Source: JADCGM01 sp943370355 (lineage in GTDB: Bacteria > Pseudomonadota > Alphaproteobacteria > Sphingomonadales > Sphingomonadaceae). From it: DNA of 64,000 nt. Each line of letters starts with the position of its first letter. Position 1 is the stretch's first letter. Below are positions 25,343 through 33,759 of the stretch, in pieces. The DNA is taken from assembly GCA_943370355.1 (NCBI GenBank), contig CALRQP020000008.1, positions 1 through 64,000 on the forward strand. Reading direction: 5' to 3'. The translations under genes were made by a program, and so were the position numbers. The notes beneath the pieces were generated by a model that was not told the origin of the DNA, searched no databases, and saw only the letters and a list, made by a program, of their open reading frames with translations.

Positions 25343-26026
25343 TCAGTTATACTGCGCAGTGACAACCAGTAGGCCTTCATAGGCCCCCGGCACCACATTT
25401 TCCCCGATATTGATCCGCCCGCCCACATTGAACGACAGCGTCCCGGCGCCCCCGCCGATCGAGGTCGACAGCAGCTGCGAACCCGCCAGCGAAGTCAGGT
25501 CGGTGGTGGTCGCGACGTTAAGCGTCTCATTGCCGCCGTTGCGCGTCACATCGAAATTTTGCGGGACGGCAACCGAGATCGACTGACCGTCCTGGCCGGC
25601 GACCACGAAGGTGGCCTGACTGGGCGTCGGCGTCGAAGCGGCGACGAGCCCGCCGCTCACCTGCTGGACGCCAGCGGCACTGACGCCGGACGTGCCGCCA
25701 CCCGAAGATGAACCGGCACTTGCCGTCACGGGCGCCGCGCTGCCGCTCGATCCGTTCACAATCGTGCTCGTCGTGCTTGTCGTCGGCGTCACGGTCGCGC
25801 GCGGCGTCAGTACGGTCGCAAGAACAAGATCCTGATTTGCAGTAATGGAAACCGGAGCCTGGATCAGCGTCGTGCCGTCGACCTGGATCGACGCGCTCAC
25901 CCCGGCCACGCCGGTCGCGCCTGCATCCTGTCCCGTTTGGCCGGGCGATGACTTGGTCGCCGCCATGGCTGCAGCAGGCAGCACAGAAGCCGCGAGCAAC
26001 AGGACAAGGGATGCAAGACGAGACAT
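25343..26026 (-). CDS. DUF4402 pilus subunit, minor or adaptor type
   Basis: 227 residues from ATG 26026, preceded by GGAGGCGTG; an earlier ATG adds seven residues. Signal peptide ends near AMA-ATKSS. A Ser/Thr/Gly-rich insert (about 90-125: TTSTTSTIVNGSSGSAAP) interrupts the DUF4402 fold, which resumes with FVVAGQDGQSISVAVPQNF. The C-terminus GAYEGLLVVTAQYN keeps Gly -14 and Tyr -2. Divergent from the two major pilins and placed between them and the chaperone, it may be an adaptor, anchor or tip-linker subunit. Confidence 0.7.
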   Translation of the reverse strand: MSRLASLVLLLAASVLPAAAMAATKSSPGQTGQDAGATGVAGVSASIQVDGTTLIQAPVSITANQDLVLATVLTPRATVTPTTSTTSTIVNGSSGSAAPVTASAGSSSGGGTSGVSAAGVQQVSGGLVAASTPTPSQATFVVAGQDGQSISVAVPQNFDVTRNGGNETLNVATTTDLTSLAGSQLLSTSIGGGAGTLSFNVGGRINIGENVVPGAYEGLLVVTAQYN

Positions 26027-26093
26027 CACGCCTCCAAAGCGAACCAAGGGCCCGATAGATTGAATCTAATCCTCTTTCGCGAGGACTAACAAC

Positions 26094-26615
26094 TCAATTG
26101 TAGGCGACGGTGGCCGAAAATGTACCGGTATAGCTGCCCGTCGCCTGTGTATTGGCAATCGTAAAGCTGCCGCCGACCCCAAAGGTCGCAGTGCCGGATG
26201 ATCCGATCGTACCGCTGAGCGTGCCAGTCGCGGCGCTCGCCGAGGGGGTCACGGTGATGGTGTTTGCACCGCTCGTCATGTTGAATGATGCGGGCACTGA
26301 AATCGAAAAGGTCTGTGCGCCCTCTCCCGTGACCGTATAGGTCGCCCGCCCGGACGTTGAGGTCACCAGAACCGCGTCACCGGCACCCGTCAGGGTCCGC
26401 GCGCCTGTGGTATTGTTGATCGTAATCGTATTGCTGCTCGTCGTCGGACGAACGACCGTGCCGAACGCCAGATCGCTGTTCTTCGCGATGGAAATCGCCT
26501 GCAGGACCTTTGTCGTGCCCGACGTGCTCTGGGACGCTGAAGCCTGCGCGAAGGCCGGCGCTCCGATGGCCACAAGGGCCGTCGCGAACAGGATCTTGAG
26601 CGAACGTTTCACCAC
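26094..26615 (-). CDS. DUF4402 pilin, small subunit 2
   Basis: 173 residues. Start is GTG (two in a row) after GTAAGGG. Signal peptide MVKRSLKILFATALVAIGAPAFA, cleaved before QASASQ. The N-terminal SASQSTSGTTKVLQAISIAK could be the donor strand that completes the next subunit. The rest is one Ig-like domain (SDLAFGTVVRPTT; YTVTGEGAQTFSISVPASF) ending GSYTGTFSATVAYN. It is strongly similar to the gene at 26697-27218 (same length), showing a recent tandem duplication. Confidence 0.8.
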   Translation of the reverse strand: MVKRSLKILFATALVAIGAPAFAQASASQSTSGTTKVLQAISIAKNSDLAFGTVVRPTTSSNTITINNTTGARTLTGAGDAVLVTSTSGRATYTVTGEGAQTFSISVPASFNMTSGANTITVTPSASAATGTLSGTIGSSGTATFGVGGSFTIANTQATGSYTGTFSATVAYN

Positions 26616-26640
26616 AGTACCCTTACGCGGTTACGCACCC

Positions 26641-26679
26641 GCCCGTTCGGCGGCACCCGTGGGTGCCGCCGTGTCGGGC
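26641..26679 (-). promoter_or_regulatory. Strong hairpin between the two small pilin genes
   Basis: Inner arms GGCGGCACCC (26649-26658) and GGGTGCCGCC (26661-26670) pair perfectly; outer arms GCCCG (26641-26645) and CGGGC (26675-26679) extend the stem. No U-run follows in the direction of transcription. Position after the first pilin gene suggests mRNA stabilisation or partial attenuation, making the first pilin most abundant. Confidence 0.65.
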
Positions 26680-26696
26680 GATGAAGATAGACTGAC

Positions 26697-27218
26697 TTAG
26701 TTGTAAGCGACCGTCGTCGTGAACGAACCGGTGTAGCTGCCGCTCGCCGTCGCGGTTGCGATCGGGAAGCTGCCGCCGACGCCGAACGTTGCAGTACCGG
26801 CCGAGCCAATCGTGCCCGACAGCGTGCCGGTCGAGCCCGAAGCCGAGGTCGTAACGACCAGCGTGTTCGCGCCGCTCGTCATGTTGAACGTGGCCGGAAC
26901 GGTGATCGAGAAGGTCTGTGCGCCTTCACCGGTAACCGTGAAGGTTGCACGCCCCGAGGTCGAGGTCACGAGAACCGCGTCGCCCGCACCGGTCTGGCTG
27001 CGTGCGCCGGTCGTGCCGTCGATCACGATGGTGTTGGTGCTGGTGGTCGGCTTGACGACCGTACCGAAAGCAAGATCGCTGTTCTTCGCCAGCGAGATCG
27101 CCTGGATGATCTTCGTCGTGCCGTTCGTCGTCTGCGAAGCCGAAGCCTGCGCAAACGCCGGGGAGGCAACTGCACCGAGAGCCGCAGCGCCCAGCAAAAC
27201 CTTCAGAAACATCTTCAT
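26697..27218 (-). CDS. DUF4402 pilin, small subunit 1 (likely major pilin)
   Basis: 173 residues from ATG 27218, with AAAGGAA seven bases upstream; longer in-frame starts have no signal peptide. Signal sequence MKMFLKVLLGAAALGAVASP ends at FAQ-ASASQ. Single Ig-like DUF4402 domain (KNSDLAFGTVVKPTTSTNT; FTVTGEGAQTFSITVPATF) ending GSYTGSFTTTVAYN. As the first gene of the locus, followed by a stabilising hairpin, it is the best candidate for the shaft pilin. Its codons look strongly biased toward the GC-rich preferred set, in line with high expression (impression, not computed). Confidence 0.82.
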   Translation of the reverse strand: MKMFLKVLLGAAALGAVASPAFAQASASQTTNGTTKIIQAISLAKNSDLAFGTVVKPTTSTNTIVIDGTTGARSQTGAGDAVLVTSTSGRATFTVTGEGAQTFSITVPATFNMTSGANTLVVTTSASGSTGTLSGTIGSAGTATFGVGGSFPIATATASGSYTGSFTTTVAYN

Positions 27219-27831
27219 CGTCGTTCCTTTGCCCATCTGGCCGCTCGCCAGCTTGTAACCGAATTTACGTTCATCATCCATCTCTGGATGCACGCTCCCT
27301 GAGCTGCCGTTGTTGCGGCCCCGGAAACATTTGATGCGCCCCTCTACTAACAAACGGTTATTCTGTCATCGCGGGCAGAATGACGCAGGTGCTGCGACAC
27401 CCCGTTTATCCACGGCAAACTCGCCCGGAAGTTGCGCACACCGCTTGACCATTTCCGCACCGGAGCGCTAGCCAACCCCTTATGGTTACGCGATTTTAAC
27501 TACCTACGGCCCTGTTTTTCGGGCGGCCTGCGGAGCGACTTGAACCGGCCTCCGATGACGCCCGCACCACCTGAGCGCGTCAGGCTGTCGCACCCGTCGC
27601 GCGGGCATAAGCAAGCAAAAATATATTCATTTCGGCCTGTTACGTGACAGCTTGTCGCACCGGAAAACGCCATATCCGAATCAATCCGCTCCAGAATGGA
27701 CATTCCGATTCGCCGTTCCGGCGGCGTTCATCCGCAGCTGCTACATCGCCCCGCACAGCCTCAACGGCGAGATTGATTCAACGCCGCGAAGGCTGCAAGG
27801 ATTCGAGGATGTTCCCCGGGGGAGTAGTTTC
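27219..27831. other. 613-base divergent intergenic region between pilus locus and eipA-like gene
   Basis: No convincing coding sequence. It must hold promoters for both directions. Visible elements are an interrupted palindrome ATTCTG-N10-CAGAAT (27360-27381), an adjoining TAAC-N5-GTTA (27348-27360), an AT-rich tract around 27607-27634, and an imperfect palindrome CTGTTACGTGACAG (27637-27650). The pilus side would have a leader of 100 bases or more before the first pilin start. Confidence 0.6.
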
Positions 27832-28539
27832 ATGACAGTTCGATCGATTCTGCCGCTGGCCCTGATGATCGCGGCATCAGCGGTGTCGGCCCAGCCGGCG
27901 GCTCCGGCCAACTCCGACCTGGCACCTGTCCCGGCCAGCGAAGGTGCCTATGGGACGGCCAGCCCGGCACAAGCAGCCCCCGCCCCGCCTCCGCCGGCAC
28001 AACCCGCACCGCAGCCGGCACCTGCCGCGCCATCGGCGGCTACGTCGGTCGACAACCGGACCTATGCGGAGAAGGACGTCATCAATGCCGCCGAACGCGC
28101 CTTCGGCAAAGGCGCGGAGGATCTGGCAGGTCTCATCGAAAAGATCTTCAAGGAGAACGGCCGCCCGAACGCCTATATCGAAGGCCGCGAAGTCGGCGGC
28201 GCGGTCATCGTCGGCCTGCGCTATGGGTCGGGTGTCCTCCACCACAAGGTCGAAGGCGATATGCCCGTCTATTGGACCGGCCCGTCGGTCGGCCTCGACC
28301 TGGGCGGCGACGGCTCCAAAACCTTTGCGCTCGTCTACAATCTCGATGACACCGCTGACCTGTTCAAGCGATTCCCCGCAGCCGAAGGCAAGGTATACGT
28401 CGTCGGCGGCTTCACCGCCAATTACCTGCAGCGTGGCCGGGTCATCGTGGTGCCGGTCAAACTCGGCGTCGGCTGGCGGCTCGGCGCCAATGTCGGCTAT
28501 CTGAAGTTCACCAAGGAGAGCAAACTCCAGCCCTTCTGA
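27832..28539 (+). CDS. DUF1134 family envelope protein (EipA-like)
   Basis: 235 residues from ATG 27832, preceded by GGGGGAG. Signal peptide MTVRSILPLALMIAASAVSA, then a Pro/Ala-rich linker (about 45-75), then the DUF1134 domain (YAEKDVINAAERAFGKGAED; GLRYGSGVLHHKVEGDMPVY; VGLDLGGDGSKTFALVYNL). The Brucella homologue EipA is a periplasmic protein needed for envelope integrity. The longer upstream frame lacks a signal sequence and was rejected. It converges with the epimerase gene 22 bases on. Confidence 0.85.
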   Translation: MTVRSILPLALMIAASAVSAQPAAPANSDLAPVPASEGAYGTASPAQAAPAPPPPAQPAPQPAPAAPSAATSVDNRTYAEKDVINAAERAFGKGAEDLAGLIEKIFKENGRPNAYIEGREVGGAVIVGLRYGSGVLHHKVEGDMPVYWTGPSVGLDLGGDGSKTFALVYNLDDTADLFKRFPAAEGKVYVVGGFTANYLQRGRVIVVPVKLGVGWRLGANVGYLKFTKESKLQPF

Positions 28540-28561
28540 GGGTAGAGGACACCCCCTCGCC

Positions 28562-28975
28562 TCAATGATCGCGCGGCGTCTCCATGAGCTCGACGAGCAC
28601 GCCGCCCATGTTCTTCGGGTGCACGAAGATCACCGGCGTGCCATGCGCGCCAATGCGGGGTTCGCCGAGGACCGTCGCGCCCTTCGCCTTCATGTCCGCC
28701 GCCGCGGCATGGATGTCGGGCACCTCGAAACAGACATGATGCTGTCCGCCCGCCGGGTTCTTTTCGAGGAATTTCAGGATCGGCGAGGTCTCTCCGAGCG
28801 GCTCGATGAGTTCGATCTGACTGTTCGGCGTGTCGATGAAGCACACGCGCACCCCCTGCGCGGGCAGGTCGAAGGGTTCCCGGATCACGGTCGCGCCGAG
28901 CAGGTCGCGGTACGCGGCGACCGCCGTTTCGATCGACGGGGTTGCCACCCCGACATGGTTCAGCCGTCCGATCAT
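28562..28975 (-). CDS. mce: Methylmalonyl-CoA epimerase
   Basis: 137 residues, VOC (glyoxalase/bleomycin resistance) fold. Interconverts (R)- and (S)-methylmalonyl-CoA in propionyl-CoA use. Conserved metal-binding pattern: GRLNHVGVATPSIETA at the start, GGQHHVCFEVPDI in the middle and VELMETPRDH at the end. The ATG at 28975 follows AAAGGCGAAACG and matches the family start. The longer frame upstream has no homology. Confidence 0.92.
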   Translation of the reverse strand: MIGRLNHVGVATPSIETAVAAYRDLLGATVIREPFDLPAQGVRVCFIDTPNSQIELIEPLGETSPILKFLEKNPAGGQHHVCFEVPDIHAAAADMKAKGATVLGEPRIGAHGTPVIFVHPKNMGGVLVELMETPRDH

Positions 28976-29102
28976 CGTTTCGCCTTTCGTCGCCTGCGCA
29001 TTGCCGCCCGTCGCGCATCGCCTATGCCGCCCGGCCGCATGGCTTGCAACCGGCCCGGACCCCGGTGCATCACGCCTGTCACACACCTAAGGGGAGACTC
29101 AC

Positions 29103-31247
29103 TTGAACCGCTTTTTGCTTGCCAGCGCGTCGCTGCTCGCGCTCGGTGCGCTCGCGCCCGCCGTTTCGGCCCAACCCGCGCCGCCACCTGCCACGGAGAC
29201 ATCGAACGTGCTGCTGCAACTCTGGACCGGCCCCTATGACGGCGTCCCGCCGTGGGACAAGGTCCGCCCCGAACTGTTCAAGCCCGCCTTCATGGCCGCG
29301 ATCGACATGCAGCGAGCCGAGATCGCCGCGATCGTCGCGAACAAGGACAAGCCGACCTTCGCAAACACCTTCGAGCCGCTGGAGCGCGCCGGCAAGCCGC
29401 TCGACCGGGTCGGCACGCTGTTCGGCGTGATGACCGCCAACATGAACAGCCCGGCCTATCAGGCGCTCGACAAGGAATTGTCGCCGATCCTGTCGGCCGC
29501 CAACGATGAGATCACCTTCAACAAGGGCCTCTTCGCGCGCATCGCCGCCGTCTACGACAGCCGCGAGACCTCCGGCCTGAGCGCCGAGCAGCAGCGTCTC
29601 GTCAAGCGCACCTATGATGGCTTCGTGCGCTATGGTGCGAAGCTGAACGACGCGCAGAAGGCGCAGCTATCGGCCTATAACCAGCAGCTCGCGACGCTGT
29701 TCTCCGACTTCAGCAGCAAGCTGCTCGCCGACGAGGATCAGTGGACCGTCATCGACAAGGAAGCCGACCTCGCCGGCCTGCCCGCATCGATGGTCGCCTC
29801 GATGAAGGCGGCCGCCGAGGAGCGCAAGCTTCCCGGCAAGTGGATCGTCGTCAACACGCGCTCCTCGGTCGACCCCTTCCTGACCTTCAGCGGCAATCGC
29901 GCGCTGCGCGAGACGGTCTGGAAGAAGTTCAAGAACCGCGGTGACAATGGCGACGCCAACGACACCAATGCGACGATCGCCAAGATCGTGAAGCTGCGCG
30001 CCGACCGCGCGCATCTGCTCGGTTTCGCGACGCATGCCGAGTTCCGCATGGCCGACACGATGGCCAAGGACCCGGCGAAGGCGATGGACCTGATGCTGCG
30101 TGTCTGGAAGCCCGCCGTGCAGCGCGTCCACGAGGAAGTCGCTGACATGCAGACGCTCGCCAACAAGGAAGGTGCCAAGCTCACCATCGAGCCGTGGGAC
30201 TATAACTATTACGCCGAGAAGGTCCGCAAGGACCGCTATGCACTCGATACCAATGAGCTCAAAAATTACTTCGAGCTCAACAATATGATCAAGGCGTCGT
30301 TCCATATGGCGGAACGGCTCTACGGGATCACCTTCACCGAGATCACCGGCAAGGTGCCCGTCTTCGTGCCCGACATGCGGGTGTTCGAAGTCCATGACAA
30401 GGCGAGCGGCAAGCTGATCGGCCTGTTTTACCGCGACGACTTCGCGCGGCAGTACAAACAGTCGGGCGCGTGGATGAACAGCTATCGCCAGCCCAACCGC
30501 ATGGACGGCGTCATCACCACCACCCTCGCCTCCAACAACAATAATTTCGTGAAGGGTGCGCCCGGCGAGCCCGTGCTGATCAGCCTCGACGATGCCGAGA
30601 CGCTGTTCCACGAGTTCGGCCACGCGATCCACTATCTGGTGTCGACCAACACCTATCCGGGGCTGCTCAACACGCCGCGCGACTTCGTCGAATTCCCGAG
30701 CCAGGTACATGAGAATTGGGTGCTGACCCGCGAAATTCTCGACACCTATGCGCGCCACTACAAGACCGGCGCGCCGATGCCGCAGGCGCTCGTCGACAAG
30801 GTCAAGAACGCCTCGAAGTTCAACCAGGGTTATGCGACCGTCGAATATCTCGCCTCGGCGATCGTCGACATGAAGATGCACACGCGGCCCGACGGCCTCA
30901 TCGACCCCGACAAGTTCGAGCGCGACACGCTCGTTGAAATCGGCGCGCCGAAGGAAGTCGCGATGCGCCACCGCACGCCGCAGTTCGGCCATCTGTTCAG
31001 CGGCGACGGCTATTCGGCCGGCTATTATTCCTACCTCTGGTCGGACGTGATGGCCTCGGACAGCTGGGCGGCGTTCGAGGAAACCGGCGATCCGTTCAAT
31101 CCCGGCGTCGCGGCGCGCTTCAAGGCGATTATCCTCGCCCAGGCGAACAGCGTCGACCGGGCAGAGGCCTACCGCGCCTTCCGTGGCCGCGACCCGGACG
31201 TCAACGCGCTGCTCAAGAATCGGGGCTTTCCCGTCGACGGCAAGTAA
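29103..31247 (+). CDS. M3 family metallopeptidase (peptidyl-dipeptidase Dcp type), exported
   Basis: 714 residues. A signal peptide (FLLASASLLALGALAPAVSA) points to periplasmic action. The zinc motif HEFGH is at residues 503-507, with the third ligand glutamate downstream near FVEFPSQVHENWV. Overall length and the helical N-terminal half fit Dcp/oligopeptidase A enzymes that remove C-terminal dipeptides or cut short peptides. The start is TTG at 29103 after AAGGGGAG; no ATG serves the signal peptide. It is divergent from mce. Confidence 0.9.
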   Translation: MNRFLLASASLLALGALAPAVSAQPAPPPATETSNVLLQLWTGPYDGVPPWDKVRPELFKPAFMAAIDMQRAEIAAIVANKDKPTFANTFEPLERAGKPLDRVGTLFGVMTANMNSPAYQALDKELSPILSAANDEITFNKGLFARIAAVYDSRETSGLSAEQQRLVKRTYDGFVRYGAKLNDAQKAQLSAYNQQLATLFSDFSSKLLADEDQWTVIDKEADLAGLPASMVASMKAAAEERKLPGKWIVVNTRSSVDPFLTFSGNRALRETVWKKFKNRGDNGDANDTNATIAKIVKLRADRAHLLGFATHAEFRMADTMAKDPAKAMDLMLRVWKPAVQRVHEEVADMQTLANKEGAKLTIEPWDYNYYAEKVRKDRYALDTNELKNYFELNNMIKASFHMAERLYGITFTEITGKVPVFVPDMRVFEVHDKASGKLIGLFYRDDFARQYKQSGAWMNSYRQPNRMDGVITTTLASNNNNFVKGAPGEPVLISLDDAETLFHEFGHAIHYLVSTNTYPGLLNTPRDFVEFPSQVHENWVLTREILDTYARHYKTGAPMPQALVDKVKNASKFNQGYATVEYLASAIVDMKMHTRPDGLIDPDKFERDTLVEIGAPKEVAMRHRTPQFGHLFSGDGYSAGYYSYLWSDVMASDSWAAFEETGDPFNPGVAARFKAIILAQANSVDRAEAYRAFRGRDPDVNALLKNRGFPVDGK

Positions 31248-31308
31248 CGCCGCAACCGTTCCGCCTCCTCGGGAATTGGCCCTCGGGCACAATCGCCCGG
31301 GAGGTGAG

Positions 31309-32049
31309 ATGCGGCAGCGTTGGCCAGCACGGCTGTGGATCGTCCGGCACGGGGAAAGCGCCGGCAATGTCGCGCGCGACCTCGCGACCAACTCGGGTGC
31401 CGACTTCATCGAGATCGACCACCGCGACGTTGATGTGCCGCTGTCAGACCTCGGCCGTGAGCAGGCCGCGAGCCTCGAGCGCTGGTTCTCCGGCATGGCA
31501 CCGGACGAGCGGCCAGAGGTCATATTGTCCTCTCCCTATATCCGCGCCCGCGACACGGCGGCGGCACTCGGCCTAGGCAGGCCCTCCACCGATGAGCGGC
31601 TACGCGAAAAGGAGTTCGGAATCCTCGACCGGCTGACACCGCGGGGCATCGAGACGCTCCATCCCGATCAATTTGAATTCCGCCGCCTGCTCGGAAAATT
31701 CTACCACCGGCCGCCGGGCGGTGAGAGCTGGGCCGACGTGATCCTGCGGCTCCGCTCGATGCTCGACACGATCAGCCTGCACCATGCCGACAAGCGCGTG
31801 CTCATCGTCAGCCACCAGGTCGTCGTGCTGTGCCTGCGCTATATTCTCGAAGAGCATGACGAGGCGGGCATCCTCGCGATCGACCGCGAAGGCGATGTCG
31901 CCAATTGCGGCGTCACCGAATATGAATTCCAGCCCGACCGCGTCGAGGACTGCAAGCCGTCGCTGGTGCGCTACAATTTCGTTGCGCCATTGGAGGCGGA
32001 AGGCACGCCCGTCATCACTGCGCCCGACGCCAAGGCGGCAGCAGCATGA
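31309..32049 (+). CDS. Histidine phosphatase superfamily protein
   Basis: 246 residues. Phosphoglycerate-mutase-like fold: catalytic VRHGESAGN near the N-terminus and second histidine in VLIVSHQVVV. PYIRARDTA supplies another phosphate-pocket arginine. Substrate unknown. The start at 31309 (MRQRWPARLWIV) follows GGGAGG; an earlier frame overlaps the peptidase gene. The 3' end overlaps nnrD by ATGA, so it may be functionally paired with metabolite repair. Confidence 0.88.
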   Translation: MRQRWPARLWIVRHGESAGNVARDLATNSGADFIEIDHRDVDVPLSDLGREQAASLERWFSGMAPDERPEVILSSPYIRARDTAAALGLGRPSTDERLREKEFGILDRLTPRGIETLHPDQFEFRRLLGKFYHRPPGGESWADVILRLRSMLDTISLHHADKRVLIVSHQVVVLCLRYILEEHDEAGILAIDREGDVANCGVTEYEFQPDRVEDCKPSLVRYNFVAPLEAEGTPVITAPDAKAAAA

Positions 32050-32924
32050 CCGAGCCCACACCGATTACCCCGGAGCTGCTGCGCGCCCTCCCCCTGCCCC
32101 GCCACGGCAGCGAGGACGACAAGGATGCGCGCGGCAAGGTGCTGGTGATTGCCGGAAGCCGCCCGGTCCCCGGCGCCGCGCTGCTCGCCGCCGTCGCCGC
32201 GCTCCGCGCCGGGGCAGGCAAATTGCAGATCGCAACGGTCGAAAGCATCGCGAGCCAGCTCGGCCTGATGGTGCCCGAAGCGATGGTGATCGCGCTGCCC
32301 GAAACGACGGACGGCGATATCGCGGCCGCGGCAGCTGACATCCTGTGCCCCAAAATCGAGCGTCGCGATGCCGTGCTGCTCGGACCGGGGATGCTCGATC
32401 CCGAGCTTGCCGCGGTGCTTGCGGCGCGCTTGCTGGAAAAGCCGGGCGACGCCGGCTTCGTGCTCGACGCGGGGGCGCTCACCGCTCTCAAACCGATCGC
32501 ACTCGCTCCGGCGCGCGGTCGAACCGTGCTCACCCCGCATGCCGGCGAAATGGTCGCGCTCATCGGCCAGCGGCGCGAAGAGATCGAGTCCGATCCCCTC
32601 GCAGCCGTCCGTCTGGCGGCCCGCGACCTCGGCTGTTTCGTCGCGCTGAAGGGCGGCTGTACCCGCATCGCCGGCCCGGACGGGCAGGTCTGGATCTATT
32701 CGGACGGCAATGTCGGCCTCGCCACGTCAGGCAGCGGCGACACGCTTGCCGGTGTCGTGGCAGGCCTGCTCGCCCGCGGTTGCAATCCGCACGTTGCAGC
32801 GATCTGGGGTGTCTGGCTGCACGGCGAGGCCGGCAACCATCTGGCGGCAAGGCATGGACCGGTCGGCTTCCTCGCCCGCGAGCTGCTGGCGGAGATTCCG
32901 TCGCTGATGGCGGAGTTCGGCTAG
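32046..32924 (+). CDS. nnrD: ADP-dependent (S)-NAD(P)H-hydrate dehydratase
   Basis: 292 residues, ribokinase-like YjeF C-terminal domain only. Repairs hydrated NADH/NADPH. Family signatures are KVLVIAGSRPVPGAALLAA, RAGAGKLQIAT, TVLTPHAGEM and the catalytic SGSGDTLAGVVAGLL. The epimerase half (NnrE) is not fused here and is not in the window. Overlap with the phosphatase gene suggests an operon. Its TAG stop lies within a CTAG shared with the convergent PEP-CTERM gene. Confidence 0.9.
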   Translation: MTEPTPITPELLRALPLPRHGSEDDKDARGKVLVIAGSRPVPGAALLAAVAALRAGAGKLQIATVESIASQLGLMVPEAMVIALPETTDGDIAAAAADILCPKIERRDAVLLGPGMLDPELAAVLAARLLEKPGDAGFVLDAGALTALKPIALAPARGRTVLTPHAGEMVALIGQRREEIESDPLAAVRLAARDLGCFVALKGGCTRIAGPDGQVWIYSDGNVGLATSGSGDTLAGVVAGLLARGCNPHVAAIWGVWLHGEAGNHLAARHGPVGFLARELLAEIPSLMAEFG

Positions 32925-33616
32925 GCCGTCCGGCGGCGGCGGGCGATGGCGATGCCGAGCAGCCCCGCGCCCACCAAACCGAGTGCGCCCGGCTCCGGTG
33001 TCGAGGTGGCGAAGCGCCCGCCGTCGAGCTGCATGCTGCCCTCGAAATGCAGCGGCACGCATTCCGCATCGCAATATTGGCTATTCGCGAAGAAGCCCGC
33101 CGAGGACCCCTCACTGAACGCGAAGTCGCCGCTCAGCTGCGGCAGCGTGTCGATGCTCGAGAAGAAATCGCCGATCAGGTGCAGCCCGAGGCCTTCGGCG
33201 ATGAAGGTCGCGCCGGGCACGGACGGATAGGTTTGCCGCGACCAGTTCAGCTGGATCACGTCCTGCGTACCATTTTCGGTAAGCTGCAGGTCAACGATCG
33301 AGAAGCCCAGCGGCTGGCGGTCATAAACGAAATCGACGCCGGCAACCGTAAGCTTGAGTGACAGCCAGGGCACCGCATTGTCGAACGCATTGCCCGTCGA
33401 GAACAGGCCGCCCACCCCAACTGGCGCGGTGTTCGTTTCATATTGCAGCGTCACCGATGCAGGCTGGCCGGTGATCACACCGCCGGTTCCGAAATAATTG
33501 GTGAAGTCGGTGCCGTCGAACCCGGACGCATGGCCGCGCATCGTGACAAGCGCCGCCTGTGCCGGCATTGCGGCAACCGTTGCCGCCAGCACCGCACCCA
33601 AAACCGTCTTCTTCAA
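32921..33616 (-). CDS. PEP-CTERM sorting domain protein
   Basis: 231 residues. Signal peptide KKTVLGAVLAATVAAMPAQA. The body is beta-rich and similar to secreted PEP-CTERM proteins of unknown function; two cysteines lie close together (QYCDAEC). The C-terminus TPEPGALGLVGAGLLG plus an Arg-rich tail is a classic PEP-CTERM signal processed by exosortase. The TTG at 33616 preceded by GGGGGCGACT was chosen, since the longer frame adds a sequence unlike a signal peptide. No exosortase is in the window. Confidence 0.82.
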   Translation of the reverse strand: MKKTVLGAVLAATVAAMPAQAALVTMRGHASGFDGTDFTNYFGTGGVITGQPASVTLQYETNTAPVGVGGLFSTGNAFDNAVPWLSLKLTVAGVDFVYDRQPLGFSIVDLQLTENGTQDVIQLNWSRQTYPSVPGATFIAEGLGLHLIGDFFSSIDTLPQLSGDFAFSEGSSAGFFANSQYCDAECVPLHFEGSMQLDGGRFATSTPEPGALGLVGAGLLGIAIARRRRTA

Positions 33617-33707
33617 AGTCGCCCCCGCGCCAATGTCATGCCCTTGGTACGGCAATGCCCGGTCATTCGATGCCGGGATTGGACGGATGCGACATGCGAC
33701 CGCAACG

Positions 33708-33734
33708 AAAAAGGCCCGGCGTTTCCGCCGGGCC
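33708..33734 (-). terminator. Rho-independent terminator after the Bax-inhibitor-1 gene
   Basis: Perfect 8-bp stem GGCCCGGC (33713-33720) / GCCGGGCC (33727-33734) with a 6-base loop. On the minus strand it is followed by TTTTT (33712-33708). It lies 26 bases after the stop of the minus-strand gene. Confidence 0.9.
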
Positions 33735-33759
33735 AAATCGCAGTCCGTGTTCCCGGCGC

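Noticed and set aside
27219..27831. Possible small gene or tRNA in the gap upstream of the eipA-like gene
   Set aside because: No frame with protein-like composition and no cloverleaf or T-loop consensus found by eye.
29667..31523. Minus-strand open frame of 618 residues
   Set aside because: Antisense to the M3 peptidase gene; no recognisable domain.
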